Of a stretch of DNA of 64,000 nucleotides, positions 30,896-39,099 are shown one piece after another. Made by a program: the position numbers and the translations under genes. The number at the start of each line of letters is the position of its first letter. The first letter of the stretch is position 1. The DNA comes from Stakelama pacifica (lineage in GTDB: Bacteria; Pseudomonadota; Alphaproteobacteria; Sphingomonadales; Sphingomonadaceae), in the NCBI RefSeq assembly GCF_004361835.1, contig NZ_SNWD01000006.1, forward strand, positions 124,001 to 188,000. The letters are read 5' to 3'. The notes under the pieces were generated by a model, which made no database searches, was not told where the DNA came from, and was given only the letters and a program-made list of their open reading frames with translations.

Positions 30896-30917
30896 GTGTG
30901 TTATCGTAACAACACAC
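30896..30917 (+). promoter_or_regulatory. Palindrome in the divergent MFS/lipoprotein promoter
   Basis: GTGTGTT and AACACAC form 7-bp perfect arms separated by 8 bp, within the 94-bp gap between the divergent efflux and lipoprotein genes. A TTGACG (30872-30877) lies upstream as a possible -35 for the plus strand. It is a plausible operator, but no regulator gene is adjacent. Confidence 0.4.
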
Positions 30918-30930
30918 AGGAGATATCGCC

Positions 30931-31458
30931 ATGCGTACCGCGCTCATCCTCGCGCCCATCGCCCTGCTCGCGGGCTGCGGCGGCAATGACCATGGCGGCC
31001 ATGACGATGATAGCGGCACCTCGATCACGATCAGCGGCCAGGACGAAAACGGTCAGGCGGTTCTTGCAAAGGCCGACGGCAATACGGGCGAAGTATCGCT
31101 CAACATGCCGGGCTTTGAGGGCAAACTGAAAGTACCGCGCCTGAACCTCGATGCCGGGGACGTGGATATTGACGGCGTGCCGCTCTATCCCGGATCGACG
31201 ATCAGCGACATCCATATCGATGCGAAGGGCGAGGGGCCGAACAAGGGCAGGGATAAGGTGAATTTCACCTTCGAAAGCCCCGCTTCGGCGGAGAAGGTGC
31301 GCGACTGGTTCCGTCAGAAATTCGCCGATAAGGGCACGCCGGTAAAGCTGGAGGGCGACCGCCTGATCGGCGCGACGAAGAATGACGGCGGGTTCGAACT
31401 GGCAATCACCCCCGCGGGCCCCGACCGGGCACAGGGCAGACTGCAACTGCGCAACTGA
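30931..31458 (+). CDS. Small lipoprotein of unknown function
   Basis: The 175-residue product has a lipobox (IALLAGC, Cys16), a His/Asp-rich linker (NDHGGHDDDSG) and a beta-rich domain: KLKVPRLNLDAGDVDIDGVP, then YPGSTISDIHID, FTFESPASAEKVRDWFRQKF and a final FELAITPAG strand. The ASAEKVRDWFRQKF helix pattern occurs in periplasmic proteins of unknown function that sense or bind envelope components. No catalytic motif is recognised. AGGAG precedes ATG 30931. Confidence 0.75.
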   Translation: MRTALILAPIALLAGCGGNDHGGHDDDSGTSITISGQDENGQAVLAKADGNTGEVSLNMPGFEGKLKVPRLNLDAGDVDIDGVPLYPGSTISDIHIDAKGEGPNKGRDKVNFTFESPASAEKVRDWFRQKFADKGTPVKLEGDRLIGATKNDGGFELAITPAGPDRAQGRLQLRN

Positions 31459-31510
31459 CCCGCCGCAGAAGCGCGTCATCACAGGCGGACCCGCCCGCCG
31501 CCCCGCGCCG

Positions 31511-31660
31511 CAACCGTCACCCCGGACTTGTTCCGGGGTCCACGGTCCCGCCAGCACGCGGACGGTTGCTCCTGCGGCTCGGTGGCTGCCGGGACCAGCC
31601 CGGCATGACGAGGGGACGATAGAGCCGCCGCCGATCCGCCCCTCCGCATCGCGAGCGTAA
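31511..31660. repeat. 150-bp direct repeat, copy 1
   Basis: It begins CAACCGTCACCCCGGACTTG and ends in GCATCGCGAG; a near-identical copy is at 31904-32054 (a handful of differences by eye). Both contain the CCCCGGACTTGWTCCGGGG palindrome common as an intergenic repeat in sphingomonads. Confidence 0.8.
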
Positions 31661-31777
31661 TACCGGCCTTTCGTTGATCCGAACCTGTGGTGCCAACATC
31701 CGGCAATCCAGAGCGCCACACCGTCCGCAGCCTCGCATCACGCCGCTCCACGCAACCATAGCGGCACACGCCATCGG

Positions 31778-31865
31778 CCCCGGTCTCTCGCCGGGGCGAC
31801 GCATGGGGGTAGCGGCTTATATGCACCGCGCTTTTCCACAATCGTCGCCCCGGCGAAGGCCGGGG
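31778..31865. repeat. Inverted repeat unit between the two direct repeats
   Basis: CCCCGGTCTCTCGCCGGGGC (31778 onward) is inverted as GCCCCGGCGAAGGCCGGGG at 31847-31865. It is one of three repeat elements filling the gene-free 31459-32225 stretch. Confidence 0.7.
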
Positions 31866-31903
31866 CCGCATCCGTTTGCCCGAACGCCAACCCGAACCAC
31901 ACC

Positions 31904-32054
31904 CAACCGTCACCCCGGACTTGATCCGGGGTCCACGGTCCCGCCAGCGCGCGGACGGTTACTCCTGCGGCTTGGTGGATGCCGGGACCAGCCCGGCATG
32001 ACGAGGGGGCGATAGAGCCGCCCCCGATCCGTCCCTCCGCATCGCGAAGCATAA
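31904..32054. repeat. 150-bp direct repeat, copy 2
   Basis: Second copy of the repeat at 31511-31660 in the same orientation. The remaining 170 bp up to the transporter gene show no credible gene; they hold only short frames without ribosome-binding sites. Confidence 0.8.
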
Positions 32055-32225
32055 GCGCCGTCCCCCACCACCGCCGCCCATTGACATCCTCCCCGCCACC
32101 GCGTCAGATGGTATCGCTATCATCAAGAACGGCGCGCACATGCCGCGGATGGAGGGGAAGATCATGACCACGGCACCACGCGCCGCCACGTCGCTGCGCG
32201 CACCCTTTGGCGGCACGCGCATTCC

Positions 32226-33530
32226 ATGAGCGATTCCGCCGCCGCCACGCCGCCCGCCGCGCCTGTCAAACCGCGCGGGCGCATTCGCTGGATCGTCTGC
32301 GCGCTGCTCTTCTTCGCGGTGGTGCTCTCGTACATGGACCGGCTGGTCTTGCCGGTGCTCAAGCCCGACCTTTCCGCCCGTTATCACTGGAGCGAGGACG
32401 GCTATGCCGATCTCGCTGCCTATTTTCAGCTCGTCTATGGCATCGGCTATGTCTTTGCCGGCTGGGCGGTGGATCGGCTGGGCGCACGCTGGGGCTATGC
32501 GATCGCGATGGCGATGTGGACGTTCGGCCATGTGCTTCACACCGCGTTCACCAGCACATCGGGTATGCTGATCGCGCGCGTGCCATTGGGGCTGGGGGAG
32601 GCCGCAACCTTTCCCGCCGCACTGAAATCGGTCAGCGACTGGTTCCCGAAGCGCGAGCGGGCTTTTGCCATCGGCATCTTCAACGCCGGGTCGAATGTCG
32701 GCGCGATCATCACGCCCTTGCTCGTGCCATGGATCGTGGTCGGGCTTGGCTTGGGCTGGCGCGCGGCGTTCTTCGTCACCGGCGCATTGTCGATCGTGTG
32801 GATCGCGATCTGGGTCGCCTTCTACCGCACCCCGCGCGAGAAAAAGTCGGTATCAGCAGAGGAAGTCGCGTGGATCGAGGCAGACCCCATGCCCGAACCC
32901 ACCGGCAAGGTCCGCTGGGCCGCGATGTTCCGCCATCGTCAGACCTGGGCCTATATGCTCGGCCGGTTCATCATTGACCCCTTCTGGTGGACCTTCCTCT
33001 TCTGGCTCCCCGATTTCTTCTCGCGCCGCTTCGACCTTAATCTCAGCGATTTCGGACCCCCGCTGGTGGTTGCCTATATCATGGCCGATGTTGGCTCGAT
33101 CGCGGGCGGCTGGGGCAGTTCGCGCCTGCTCGCACGCGGCCGCACCACCAACAAAGCGCGCAAAATGGCGATGTTCGGCGCGGCGCTGTGTGCGGTACCG
33201 ATCATGTTCGCGACCGAAGCGCCCAGCCTGTGGATCGCGGTGCTGCTGATCGGGCTTGCGCTTGCCGGGCATCAGGCATTTTCGGCCAATCTCTACGCGC
33301 TTCCGGGCGACCTCTTCCCGCGTGCCATGGTCGGATCGGTCGTCGGCATCGGCGGGCTGTCGGGCGCGATCGGCGGCTTTCTGATGGCGAAATCGGCGGG
33401 ATGGATTCTCGACAGCGTCGGCAGCTTCCGTCCGATCTTCATCGCCGCAGGATGCGCCTATCTGGTCGCGCTGCTTGTGATTCACCTCGTCGTGCCGCGC
33501 TGGCAGCCGATCCATGGGGGAGAAGCCTGA
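32226..33530 (+). CDS. MFS transporter of the anion:cation symporter (hexuronate transporter-like) family
   Basis: The 434-residue, 12-helix carrier has the ACS-family pattern: LFFAVVLSYMDRLVLPVLKP in helix 1, RVPLGLGEAATFPAALKSVS in helix 4, WFPKRERAFAIGIFNAGSNV and LPDFFSRRFDLNLSDFGPP mid-protein. ExuT-type members import hexuronates or aldonates with H+ or Na+; the substrate here is not established. No metabolic genes flank it, so context does not help. It is bounded by repeat-rich intergenic DNA on both sides. Confidence 0.82.
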   Translation: MSDSAAATPPAAPVKPRGRIRWIVCALLFFAVVLSYMDRLVLPVLKPDLSARYHWSEDGYADLAAYFQLVYGIGYVFAGWAVDRLGARWGYAIAMAMWTFGHVLHTAFTSTSGMLIARVPLGLGEAATFPAALKSVSDWFPKRERAFAIGIFNAGSNVGAIITPLLVPWIVVGLGLGWRAAFFVTGALSIVWIAIWVAFYRTPREKKSVSAEEVAWIEADPMPEPTGKVRWAAMFRHRQTWAYMLGRFIIDPFWWTFLFWLPDFFSRRFDLNLSDFGPPLVVAYIMADVGSIAGGWGSSRLLARGRTTNKARKMAMFGAALCAVPIMFATEAPSLWIAVLLIGLALAGHQAFSANLYALPGDLFPRAMVGSVVGIGGLSGAIGGFLMAKSAGWILDSVGSFRPIFIAAGCAYLVALLVIHLVVPRWQPIHGGEA

Positions 33531-33564
33531 GCGGCTGATAGCAACAAAAGCCCATCGCCCCAAC

Positions 33565-33651
33565 GTCATTGCGAGCCCCGCAGGGGCGCGGCAATCCAGA
33601 GCGTCACGCACATCGCTGGATCGCTTCGTCGCTGCGCTTCTCGCGATGACG
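33565..33651. repeat. Dispersed palindromic repeat, copy 3
   Basis: GTCATTGCGAG at one end pairs with CTCGCGATGAC at the other, with GCAATCCAG / CTGGATCGC inside. It shares a GGGGCGCGGCAATCCAG block with the copy at 26533. Confidence 0.78.
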
Positions 33652-33725
33652 ATGGGATTGGTGCGTTACGGTTACTGCCGCCCGGTAAGACATGCTATTC
33701 CCGTGACAAAATGGGAGAGCACGCC

Positions 33726-35375
33726 ATGCCCGCTTACGCCCCGCGCATCACGCTGGAAACGCATGAGGTAACCAACCAGCCGCCCGAATTTTTCGGGCGC
33801 AACCTCTACCGCATCGACACTGCCCTTTGCGAAGCGGTGCGGCGCACCGGCGCAGACTGGCTCGACACCCGCCTCGATTCGCTGGGGGAGTTGATGGGGA
33901 GTGAGGCGATGCTGGAGGCGGGCGCCACCGCCAATCGCAACCCGCCCGAGCTTATCAGCTTCGACCGCTATGGCCGCCGCCTCGACGAAGTGCGCTTCCA
34001 CCCCGCTTATCACCAGCTGATGTCTGCGGCGATGGAGCACCGCATCCATGACATTGCATGGGCGGAGGATCGCCCCGGCCGCCATGTCGCCCATGCCGCA
34101 CTGCTCAGCGTGTTTACGCAGGCCGAGGCCGGGGTGATGTGCCCGATCAACATGACCTATGCTGCGGTCCCAGCGCTTCGGCATCAGCCGGACGTGACGC
34201 GAGGCTGGCTCGACACGCTGATCGGCGGAACGTACGACGCCCCCCTCCGCCCGATCGGGGAGAAATCGGGCATCACCCTCGGCATGGCGATGACCGAGAA
34301 ACAGGGCGGCAGTGACGTTCGTGCAAACACCACCCGCGCGGAGCCGATCGACGCATCGGCGCGGCTATACCGCCTGACCGGGCATAAATGGTTCTGCTCG
34401 GCGCCGATGAGCGACGGCTTTCTGACGCTTGGTTATACCGCCGAGGGACTGAGCTGCTTTCTCGTCCCCCGCATCACCCCCGATGGCCGCCGCAATGCCA
34501 TCCATCTGATGCGGCTGAAGGACAAGCTCGGCAACAAATCCAACGCGTCGGCGGAAATCGAATATCATGGCGCGACCGGCTGGCTGATCGGGGAGGCCGG
34601 GCGCGGCGTGCCCACGATCATCGACATGGTCCACCATACCCGGCTGGGGACGATATCGGGCACGCTCGGCATCATGCGCATGGCGCTGGTTCAGGCGCTA
34701 AACCACGCCACCGGCCGCCGCGTGTTTCAGAAAACGCTGATCGACCAGCCCGCAATGCGCGGCGTCCTCGCCGATCTCGCGCTCGAATATGAAGCGGCGG
34801 TCGCGCTGGTCATCCGCGTGGCCACGGCGTTCGAAGCGCATGAAGGGCCGGAGCGCGCCTTTGCCCGCCTCTCGGTCGCGCTCGCCAAATACTGGCTGAC
34901 CAAGCGCAATCCCGGCTTCGTGTTCGAATGTATGGAGTGCATGGGCGGGGCGGGCTATGTCGAGGAAAGCCCGCTCCCGCGCCTCTATCGCGAAGCGCCG
35001 CTCAACGCGATCTGGGAAGGGTCGGGCAATGTCATCGCCCTCGACGTGCTCCGCACGCTGGCGAAGGAGCCGCAAGCGCGCGAGGCGTTCCTCGCCGAAT
35101 GCAATGCTCAGCGCGGCCAGCACGGCCATTTCGATGCTGCACTGGACGCCCTGATCGCCGATATGGAAAACCCGGTGGGGGAGGCGCAGGCAAGGGCACT
35201 GACCGGCCGCATGGCCCTGCAACTGCAAGCCGCGCTCCTGCTCGCCCACGCCCCCGCGGCGATCGCCAAGGCGTTCAGCGAATCCCGCCTCGGCCCCACC
35301 AACGGCCGCCTCTTCGGCGTGTTGCCGGACGGCGCGAACCTGCAAGCGATCCTCGACCGTCAGGCGTTTGAATAA
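33726..35375 (+). CDS. aidB: AidB-type acyl-CoA dehydrogenase family protein
   Basis: The 549-residue flavoprotein belongs to the AidB branch of the acyl-CoA dehydrogenases: an N-terminal EVTNQPPEFFGRNLYRID segment, GITLGMAMTEKQGGSDVRAN, YRLTGHKWFCSAPMSDGFL and the C-terminal ECMGGAGYVEESPLPRLYRE plus LNAIWEGSGNVIALDVLRTL. In E. coli AidB is induced in the adaptive response to DNA alkylation and binds DNA, though its reaction is unclear. ATG 33726 is chosen because GGGAGAG lies just before it; an ATG at 33711 lies upstream of that site. An AlkA-type glycosylase gene lies about 2 kb downstream. Confidence 0.87.
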   Translation: MPAYAPRITLETHEVTNQPPEFFGRNLYRIDTALCEAVRRTGADWLDTRLDSLGELMGSEAMLEAGATANRNPPELISFDRYGRRLDEVRFHPAYHQLMSAAMEHRIHDIAWAEDRPGRHVAHAALLSVFTQAEAGVMCPINMTYAAVPALRHQPDVTRGWLDTLIGGTYDAPLRPIGEKSGITLGMAMTEKQGGSDVRANTTRAEPIDASARLYRLTGHKWFCSAPMSDGFLTLGYTAEGLSCFLVPRITPDGRRNAIHLMRLKDKLGNKSNASAEIEYHGATGWLIGEAGRGVPTIIDMVHHTRLGTISGTLGIMRMALVQALNHATGRRVFQKTLIDQPAMRGVLADLALEYEAAVALVIRVATAFEAHEGPERAFARLSVALAKYWLTKRNPGFVFECMECMGGAGYVEESPLPRLYREAPLNAIWEGSGNVIALDVLRTLAKEPQAREAFLAECNAQRGQHGHFDAALDALIADMENPVGEAQARALTGRMALQLQAALLLAHAPAAIAKAFSESRLGPTNGRLFGVLPDGANLQAILDRQAFE

Positions 35376-35407
35376 GACGCAGCTCTTCATTCGCTTGCCC
35401 CGCTCCC

Positions 35408-35776
35408 GTCATCCCAGCGAAAGCTGGGATCGCTCTCGGTCAGGCGAGATGGTCGAAAAGATCGAGCCAGTCCGGATTAACGCTTTCGACAAGATCGATC
35501 TTCCACGCCCGCTTCCACGCCTTCAGCGCCCTTTCGCGCGCGATCGCGGAAGCGATGTCATCGTGCCTTTCGACATAGGCCAGCCTGTTAAGGCCATAAC
35601 GACGGCAGAATGCGGAGCCCTTACCGGCTCTATGCTGGAGGACGCGCGCCGCCAGATCGGACGTGACTCCGATGTACAGCACGCCCTCCCGCTTGTTGGT
35701 CATGATGTAGACCCAGCCGCCCATCGTCGGAAATTAGCATGGGACGGACAGCGATCCCAGCTTTCGCTGGGATGAC
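35408..35776. mobile_element. GIY-YIG gene flanked by 27-bp perfect inverted repeats
   Basis: The bases 35408-35434 and 35750-35776 are exact reverse complements over 27 bp. Each is itself a hairpin (ATCCCAGC-GAAA-GCTGGGAT). The 369-bp unit contains essentially only the GIY-YIG gene. The arrangement resembles nonautonomous or REP-like units carrying a nuclease; mobility is inferred, not shown. Confidence 0.55.
35440..35724 (-). CDS. GIY-YIG nuclease superfamily protein
   Basis: This 94-residue protein is a single GIY-YIG domain: VYIMTNKREGVLYIGVTSDL (the Y-I and Y-I-G elements), then ARVLQHRAGKGSAFCRRYGLNRLAYVER with the catalytic Arg and His, and RERALKAWKRAWKIDLV. Standalone members of this family (UPF0213/YhbQ-like) are small nucleases or nickases of mostly unknown role. 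It lies wholly inside a pair of perfect 27-bp inverted repeats, each a hairpin with a GAAA loop, and its 3' end comes within 6 bp of one repeat. Confidence 0.85.
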   Translation of the reverse strand: MGGWVYIMTNKREGVLYIGVTSDLAARVLQHRAGKGSAFCRRYGLNRLAYVERHDDIASAIARERALKAWKRAWKIDLVESVNPDWLDLFDHLA

Positions 35777-35784
35777 GAGCACCC

Positions 35785-36069
35785 CTAACCCCCCATAAAC
35801 CGCGCAAAACCAGTCAAAATCAGGGAAAGCAGCGCGGCGCCCAGATAACAGTTTCGGTACACCAGACGCCGGGACAACAGGAAGAAGTCCAGATGCCCGC
35901 GCACATTGCGCAGGAAGAACGTGCCGATCAGCGCGGTCGCACCCAATACGGCGAGCAGATACGGGACGTCGGCGAACCCGGAGAACAGGCATACCGCCAG
36001 CCCGCCGAACAGCAGCAACGCGCCGACACCGTCCACTTTCCACAGATGGAAGTCGTCATGCTCAGCCAT
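35785..36069 (-). CDS. Small three-helix membrane protein
   Basis: The 94-residue product has a short cytoplasmic start (MAEHDDFHLWKVDG) and three transmembrane helices: GALLLFGGLAVCLFSGFAD, YLLAVLGATALIGTFFLRNV and YLGAALLSLILTGFARFMGG. The family is not recognised. ATG 36069 is chosen because GAGGGACC lies just upstream on the minus strand, whereas the longer frame to 36312 is rich in improbable Arg/Gly/Cys sequence. Confidence 0.68.
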   Translation of the reverse strand: MAEHDDFHLWKVDGVGALLLFGGLAVCLFSGFADVPYLLAVLGATALIGTFFLRNVRGHLDFFLLSRRLVYRNCYLGAALLSLILTGFARFMGG

Positions 36070-36321
36070 AGGTCCCTCATCAATTTCAACGTCGCAGCGC
36101 GCGCCTTGCCAGAGACCGGCGACCGCCATCAACACCGGCGTCGACCGCACCATGGCACTCCGACCATAAAATCGCTGTCCTACATCGCCCCTTCCTGACA
36201 CAGTCGCGCCATGACCCTTCGCCGCGCCTCGATCCGCCCCGCAACATCGGGGCGGTGCAGGGGGGAGAAAGAGGGGGGACGTAGTGTGAACTTCCACAAC
36301 TTCCGCGCCCACGCACCCCAG

Positions 36322-37476
36322 TCAGCGGCGAATCAGTCCCTCGATCAGGCTCGCCGCCCGCGCGATCGGATCGGGATCGAACGCGATTCCGCCGTCCGCC
36401 GTCCAGTGCAACCCGTCCAGTGCGCGCCGCACGCGCGCTTCCTGCAACGGACGATAGCGGCCATGGGTGGCGAACGCCTGCGCCACCGCCGCGCCGATAT
36501 CGCAATCGGGCGGCACCACCTCGCCCAGCGTCCACATGGCGTAATCGGGATTGCCCTGCCAGTCCGCACCATGCGCATCGATGAACAGGCAGGGGCGCGG
36601 GCGCACCAGAAATTCATACACCTGACTGCTGACATCGCCGATGAACAGATCGGCGGTCAGCGTGTAGCGCATATCGGTCGAGCGCTCCGACCCCGGATCG
36701 ACCAGTATCTTGCCGGGCACCGACCGCGCGACCCACTCGGCGCGCTGCGCCTCGCTCCAGCCGCTGGCCAGCCGGATATGCGGGGCGACGATCAGATTAT
36801 AGCGCGGATCGGCGGCGATTCTCTCGATCAGCCGGTCGGCAAAGACCGCGAACGATCCCAGCGAAGCGTCGAAATGCGGGCAATAGAGCAGCGTAAGCCG
36901 GTCATTGTCGAACAAAGGCGGCGCCTTTGCGGTGCAGCGGGCGAGCGCGGCGACCTTGATCGGCCCGGCGACCGCGCATCGCTCCGCCGCCACCACGCCC
37001 TGTTCGATCAGCCGCTCGCGGTCCTTCTCGCCTGCCACCAGCACCGAATCGAAAAAGCGAAAGCGCGGCTCGAACCCCACTGCGCGATCCCCCGCACCGT
37101 GCGGGATATGGATCACCGGCGGGCAGCGGCCCGGCAACCGTTTCAGCAGCGTACTCGTCCGTTCGGCGCACAAAATCGCATTGCCGCCGCGCAGCCGCCG
37201 TGCCCATCGGATCAGGCGCAGCAGCTTCGACGTGCTCTTGCCCGCTGCACGCTCGATGCTGCGGGGCAGGCGCATCTCGATAATCTCAGGAACGGGAAGG
37301 TTCAGCCGCGCGGCAAGGCTGCGCACCATCGCCGCTTCCCCGGCGCTGGTGACGAACACCGTCACCCGCATCACCCCCCGCGCCGCCAGTTCGCAGGCGA
37401 CGGGCACGAAATGCGGAAACTGATGCACGCCGCCGATCGCGACGACGTTCAGCGCGGGCAGGGCGCGCCGGTTCAA
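36322..37476 (-). CDS. Glycosyl/glycerophosphotransferase-like protein (GT-B fold)
   Basis: The 384-residue protein resembles the CDP-glycerol glycerophosphotransferase superfamily: VVAIGGVHQFPHFVPVACEL at the N-terminus, VIHIPHGAGDRAVGF, LTLLYCPHFDASLGSF and the C-terminal GDVSSQVYEFLVRPRPCLFI nucleotide-binding region. It probably transfers a sugar or polyol phosphate in surface polymer synthesis, but donor and acceptor cannot be named. It is last in a coupled operon: its ATG overlaps the stop of the glycosylase gene by 4 bp. A CCGCCCCG/CGGGGCGG hairpin at 36234-36255 lies downstream without a clear U-run. Confidence 0.7.
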   Translation of the reverse strand: MNRRALPALNVVAIGGVHQFPHFVPVACELAARGVMRVTVFVTSAGEAAMVRSLAARLNLPVPEIIEMRLPRSIERAAGKSTSKLLRLIRWARRLRGGNAILCAERTSTLLKRLPGRCPPVIHIPHGAGDRAVGFEPRFRFFDSVLVAGEKDRERLIEQGVVAAERCAVAGPIKVAALARCTAKAPPLFDNDRLTLLYCPHFDASLGSFAVFADRLIERIAADPRYNLIVAPHIRLASGWSEAQRAEWVARSVPGKILVDPGSERSTDMRYTLTADLFIGDVSSQVYEFLVRPRPCLFIDAHGADWQGNPDYAMWTLGEVVPPDCDIGAAVAQAFATHGRYRPLQEARVRRALDGLHWTADGGIAFDPDPIARAASLIEGLIRR

Positions 37477-38099
37477 ATCACATCCATGTCGGATTTATAA
37501 TGATGCCAGGCAAAGATCGCCGCCGCCCCGCGATAAGGACGCCAGTTTTCGGCAATCGCGCGCACCGCCTTTTCCCCCGGCCGTTCGGGATGCGCCATGA
37601 TCCGCCCGATCTCGATCTGCACGGCAAGGTCGCCTGCGGGCCAGATATCGGTCCGCCCCTCAGCGAACAGCAGATAGATTTCCGCCGACCAGCGCCCGAT
37701 CCCCTTCACCGCGACCAGCGCTTTGATAGCTTCCTCGTCATCCTCGGGCAGATGGGCGAGGTCGAGCCTGCCGCTCGTCACTTCCTCGGCAAGGCTGCGG
37801 GCATACGCCACCTTTTGCCGCGACAGCCCGGCAGCGCGCAGATCCTCGTCGCTGACGGCAAGCAGGCGCTCAGGCCTGCTCGCATCGCCGCCCATCGCCG
37901 CCTCGACCCGGTTCCAGATCGACGCGGCGGCGGCGACGCTCACCTGCTGCCCCACGATCGTGCGCAGCAAGGTGGCATAGCCGCGTTCGCGAATGCGCGG
38001 TTCGGGATAGCCGACCCGGGCCAGCGCCTCGGCAAAGGCAGGCTCCCGCGCCGCAAGCGCGTCGAGCGCCTCGCGCAGCTGATCGGCGCTCAGGCCCAT
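37473..38099 (-). CDS. DNA-3-methyladenine glycosylase (AlkA/HhH-GPD family)
   Basis: This base-excision enzyme removes alkylated purines. The 208-residue protein shows the HhH-GPD core: LLRTIVGQQVSVAAAASIWN (about 45-65), SRQKVAYARSLAEEV and the hairpin-loop VAVKGIGRWSAEIYLLFAEG followed by DIWPAGDLAVQ, whose Asp is the catalytic residue. ATG 38099 shares a base with the rlmB stop (TGATG), so translation is coupled. The longer frame to 38201 lies entirely inside rlmB. Distinct from AlkA proteins with an N-terminal Ada-like domain, this is the short form. Confidence 0.9.
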   Translation of the reverse strand: MGLSADQLREALDALAAREPAFAEALARVGYPEPRIRERGYATLLRTIVGQQVSVAAAASIWNRVEAAMGGDASRPERLLAVSDEDLRAAGLSRQKVAYARSLAEEVTSGRLDLAHLPEDDEEAIKALVAVKGIGRWSAEIYLLFAEGRTDIWPAGDLAVQIEIGRIMAHPERPGEKAVRAIAENWRPYRGAAAIFAWHHYKSDMDVI

Positions 38100-38845
38100 C
38101 AGCCGCGCGCTGCCGCCGCATACAGCGAAATCGCCGCTGCGTTCGACACGTTCAGGCTCTCGACCTTGTCGCTGATCGGCAGCCTCGCGAGCTCGTCGCA
38201 ATGCGCCTCGGTATTATGGCGCATCCCTTCGCCCTCGGCGCCCAGCACCAGCGCGACCTTTGCCTCGCCCAGCGCATCGCCGAGCAGCCGGTCGCTATGG
38301 CCGGTCAGCCCGATCCGCCAGAATCCCGCCGCGCCGATATCGTCGAGCGCACGGGCAAGGTTCACCACCCGCACCCAGGGCACGATTTCCAGCGCGCCCG
38401 ACGCGGCACGGGCAAGCGCGCCCGATTCGGGCGGGGCGTGCCGGTCCTGCGTCACGATGCCAAGCGCGTCGAACGCTGCCGCCGAGCGCAGCACCGCGCC
38501 GACATTATGGGGGTCGGTGACCTGATCCAGCACCACCAGCGGACGGCGATCCTCCGCCCCGGCGGCGAGCACGTCCTCCAGCCAGATATCCTCCAGCGGA
38601 TCGACCTCGGCCACCATGCCCTGATGCGGCGCATCGCCGGGGACGAGCCGGGCGAGATCAGCCGCTTCGGCATATTCGATCGGCAGGCCCTGCGGCAGGT
38701 CGAGGCCGGACAGCGCCTCGCGCGTGCCCCAGATACGCCGGATCGCGCGGTCGGGATTGGCAAGCGCAGCGGTCACCGGGTGACGGCCCCAGAAGCGCGG
38801 GCGCTGGTTGTTGGAGCCGCTTGGGCGGCGCGGGCGGCGTGCCAT
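38099..38845 (-). CDS. rlmB: 23S rRNA (guanosine-2'-O-)-methyltransferase RlmB
   Basis: RlmB uses S-adenosylmethionine to methylate a conserved guanosine in 23S rRNA domain V. The 248-residue SPOUT enzyme has the N-terminal WGRHPVTAALANPDR substrate domain and the knot motifs LDQVTDPHNVGAVLRSAAAF, VALVLGAEGEGM and LPISDKVESLNVSNAAAISL. A basic, Arg-rich N-terminus is usual. It is first in the rlmB-glycosylase-transferase operon, preceded by tRNA-Tyr on the opposite strand. Confidence 0.93.
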   Translation of the reverse strand: MARRPRRPSGSNNQRPRFWGRHPVTAALANPDRAIRRIWGTREALSGLDLPQGLPIEYAEAADLARLVPGDAPHQGMVAEVDPLEDIWLEDVLAAGAEDRRPLVVLDQVTDPHNVGAVLRSAAAFDALGIVTQDRHAPPESGALARAASGALEIVPWVRVVNLARALDDIGAAGFWRIGLTGHSDRLLGDALGEAKVALVLGAEGEGMRHNTEAHCDELARLPISDKVESLNVSNAAAISLYAAAARG

Positions 38846-38970
38846 TATCGGCGGGCCTCATGCTGATTTTTCACGAAGATGACGCTATGCGCGGCAAAAG
38901 CGGCATGCAAGGCGTTGACATCGCCGCGCAGCATCGGCATGGGTCCGCCCTCGCCGATCTGGCGGCACCT

Positions 38971-39056
38971 GGACAGGTGGCCGAGTGGTTAAAGGCAGCA
39001 GACTGTAAATCTGCCCGCGCAAGCGTACGCTGGTTCGAATCCAGCCCTGTCCACCA
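38971..39056 (+). tRNA. tRNA-Tyr (anticodon GTA)
   Basis: An 86-nt class II tRNA: acceptor GGACAGG/CCTGTCC, anticodon loop CTGTAAA (GTA), a long variable arm around GCCCGCGCAAGCGTACGC, T-arm CTGG-TTCGAAT-CCAG, discriminator A and encoded CCA at 39054-39056. Confidence 0.97.
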
Positions 39057-39099
39057 TCCTTTCCCTTTACACCGTCAAACGCTTCGCCCGTGCAGCGGG

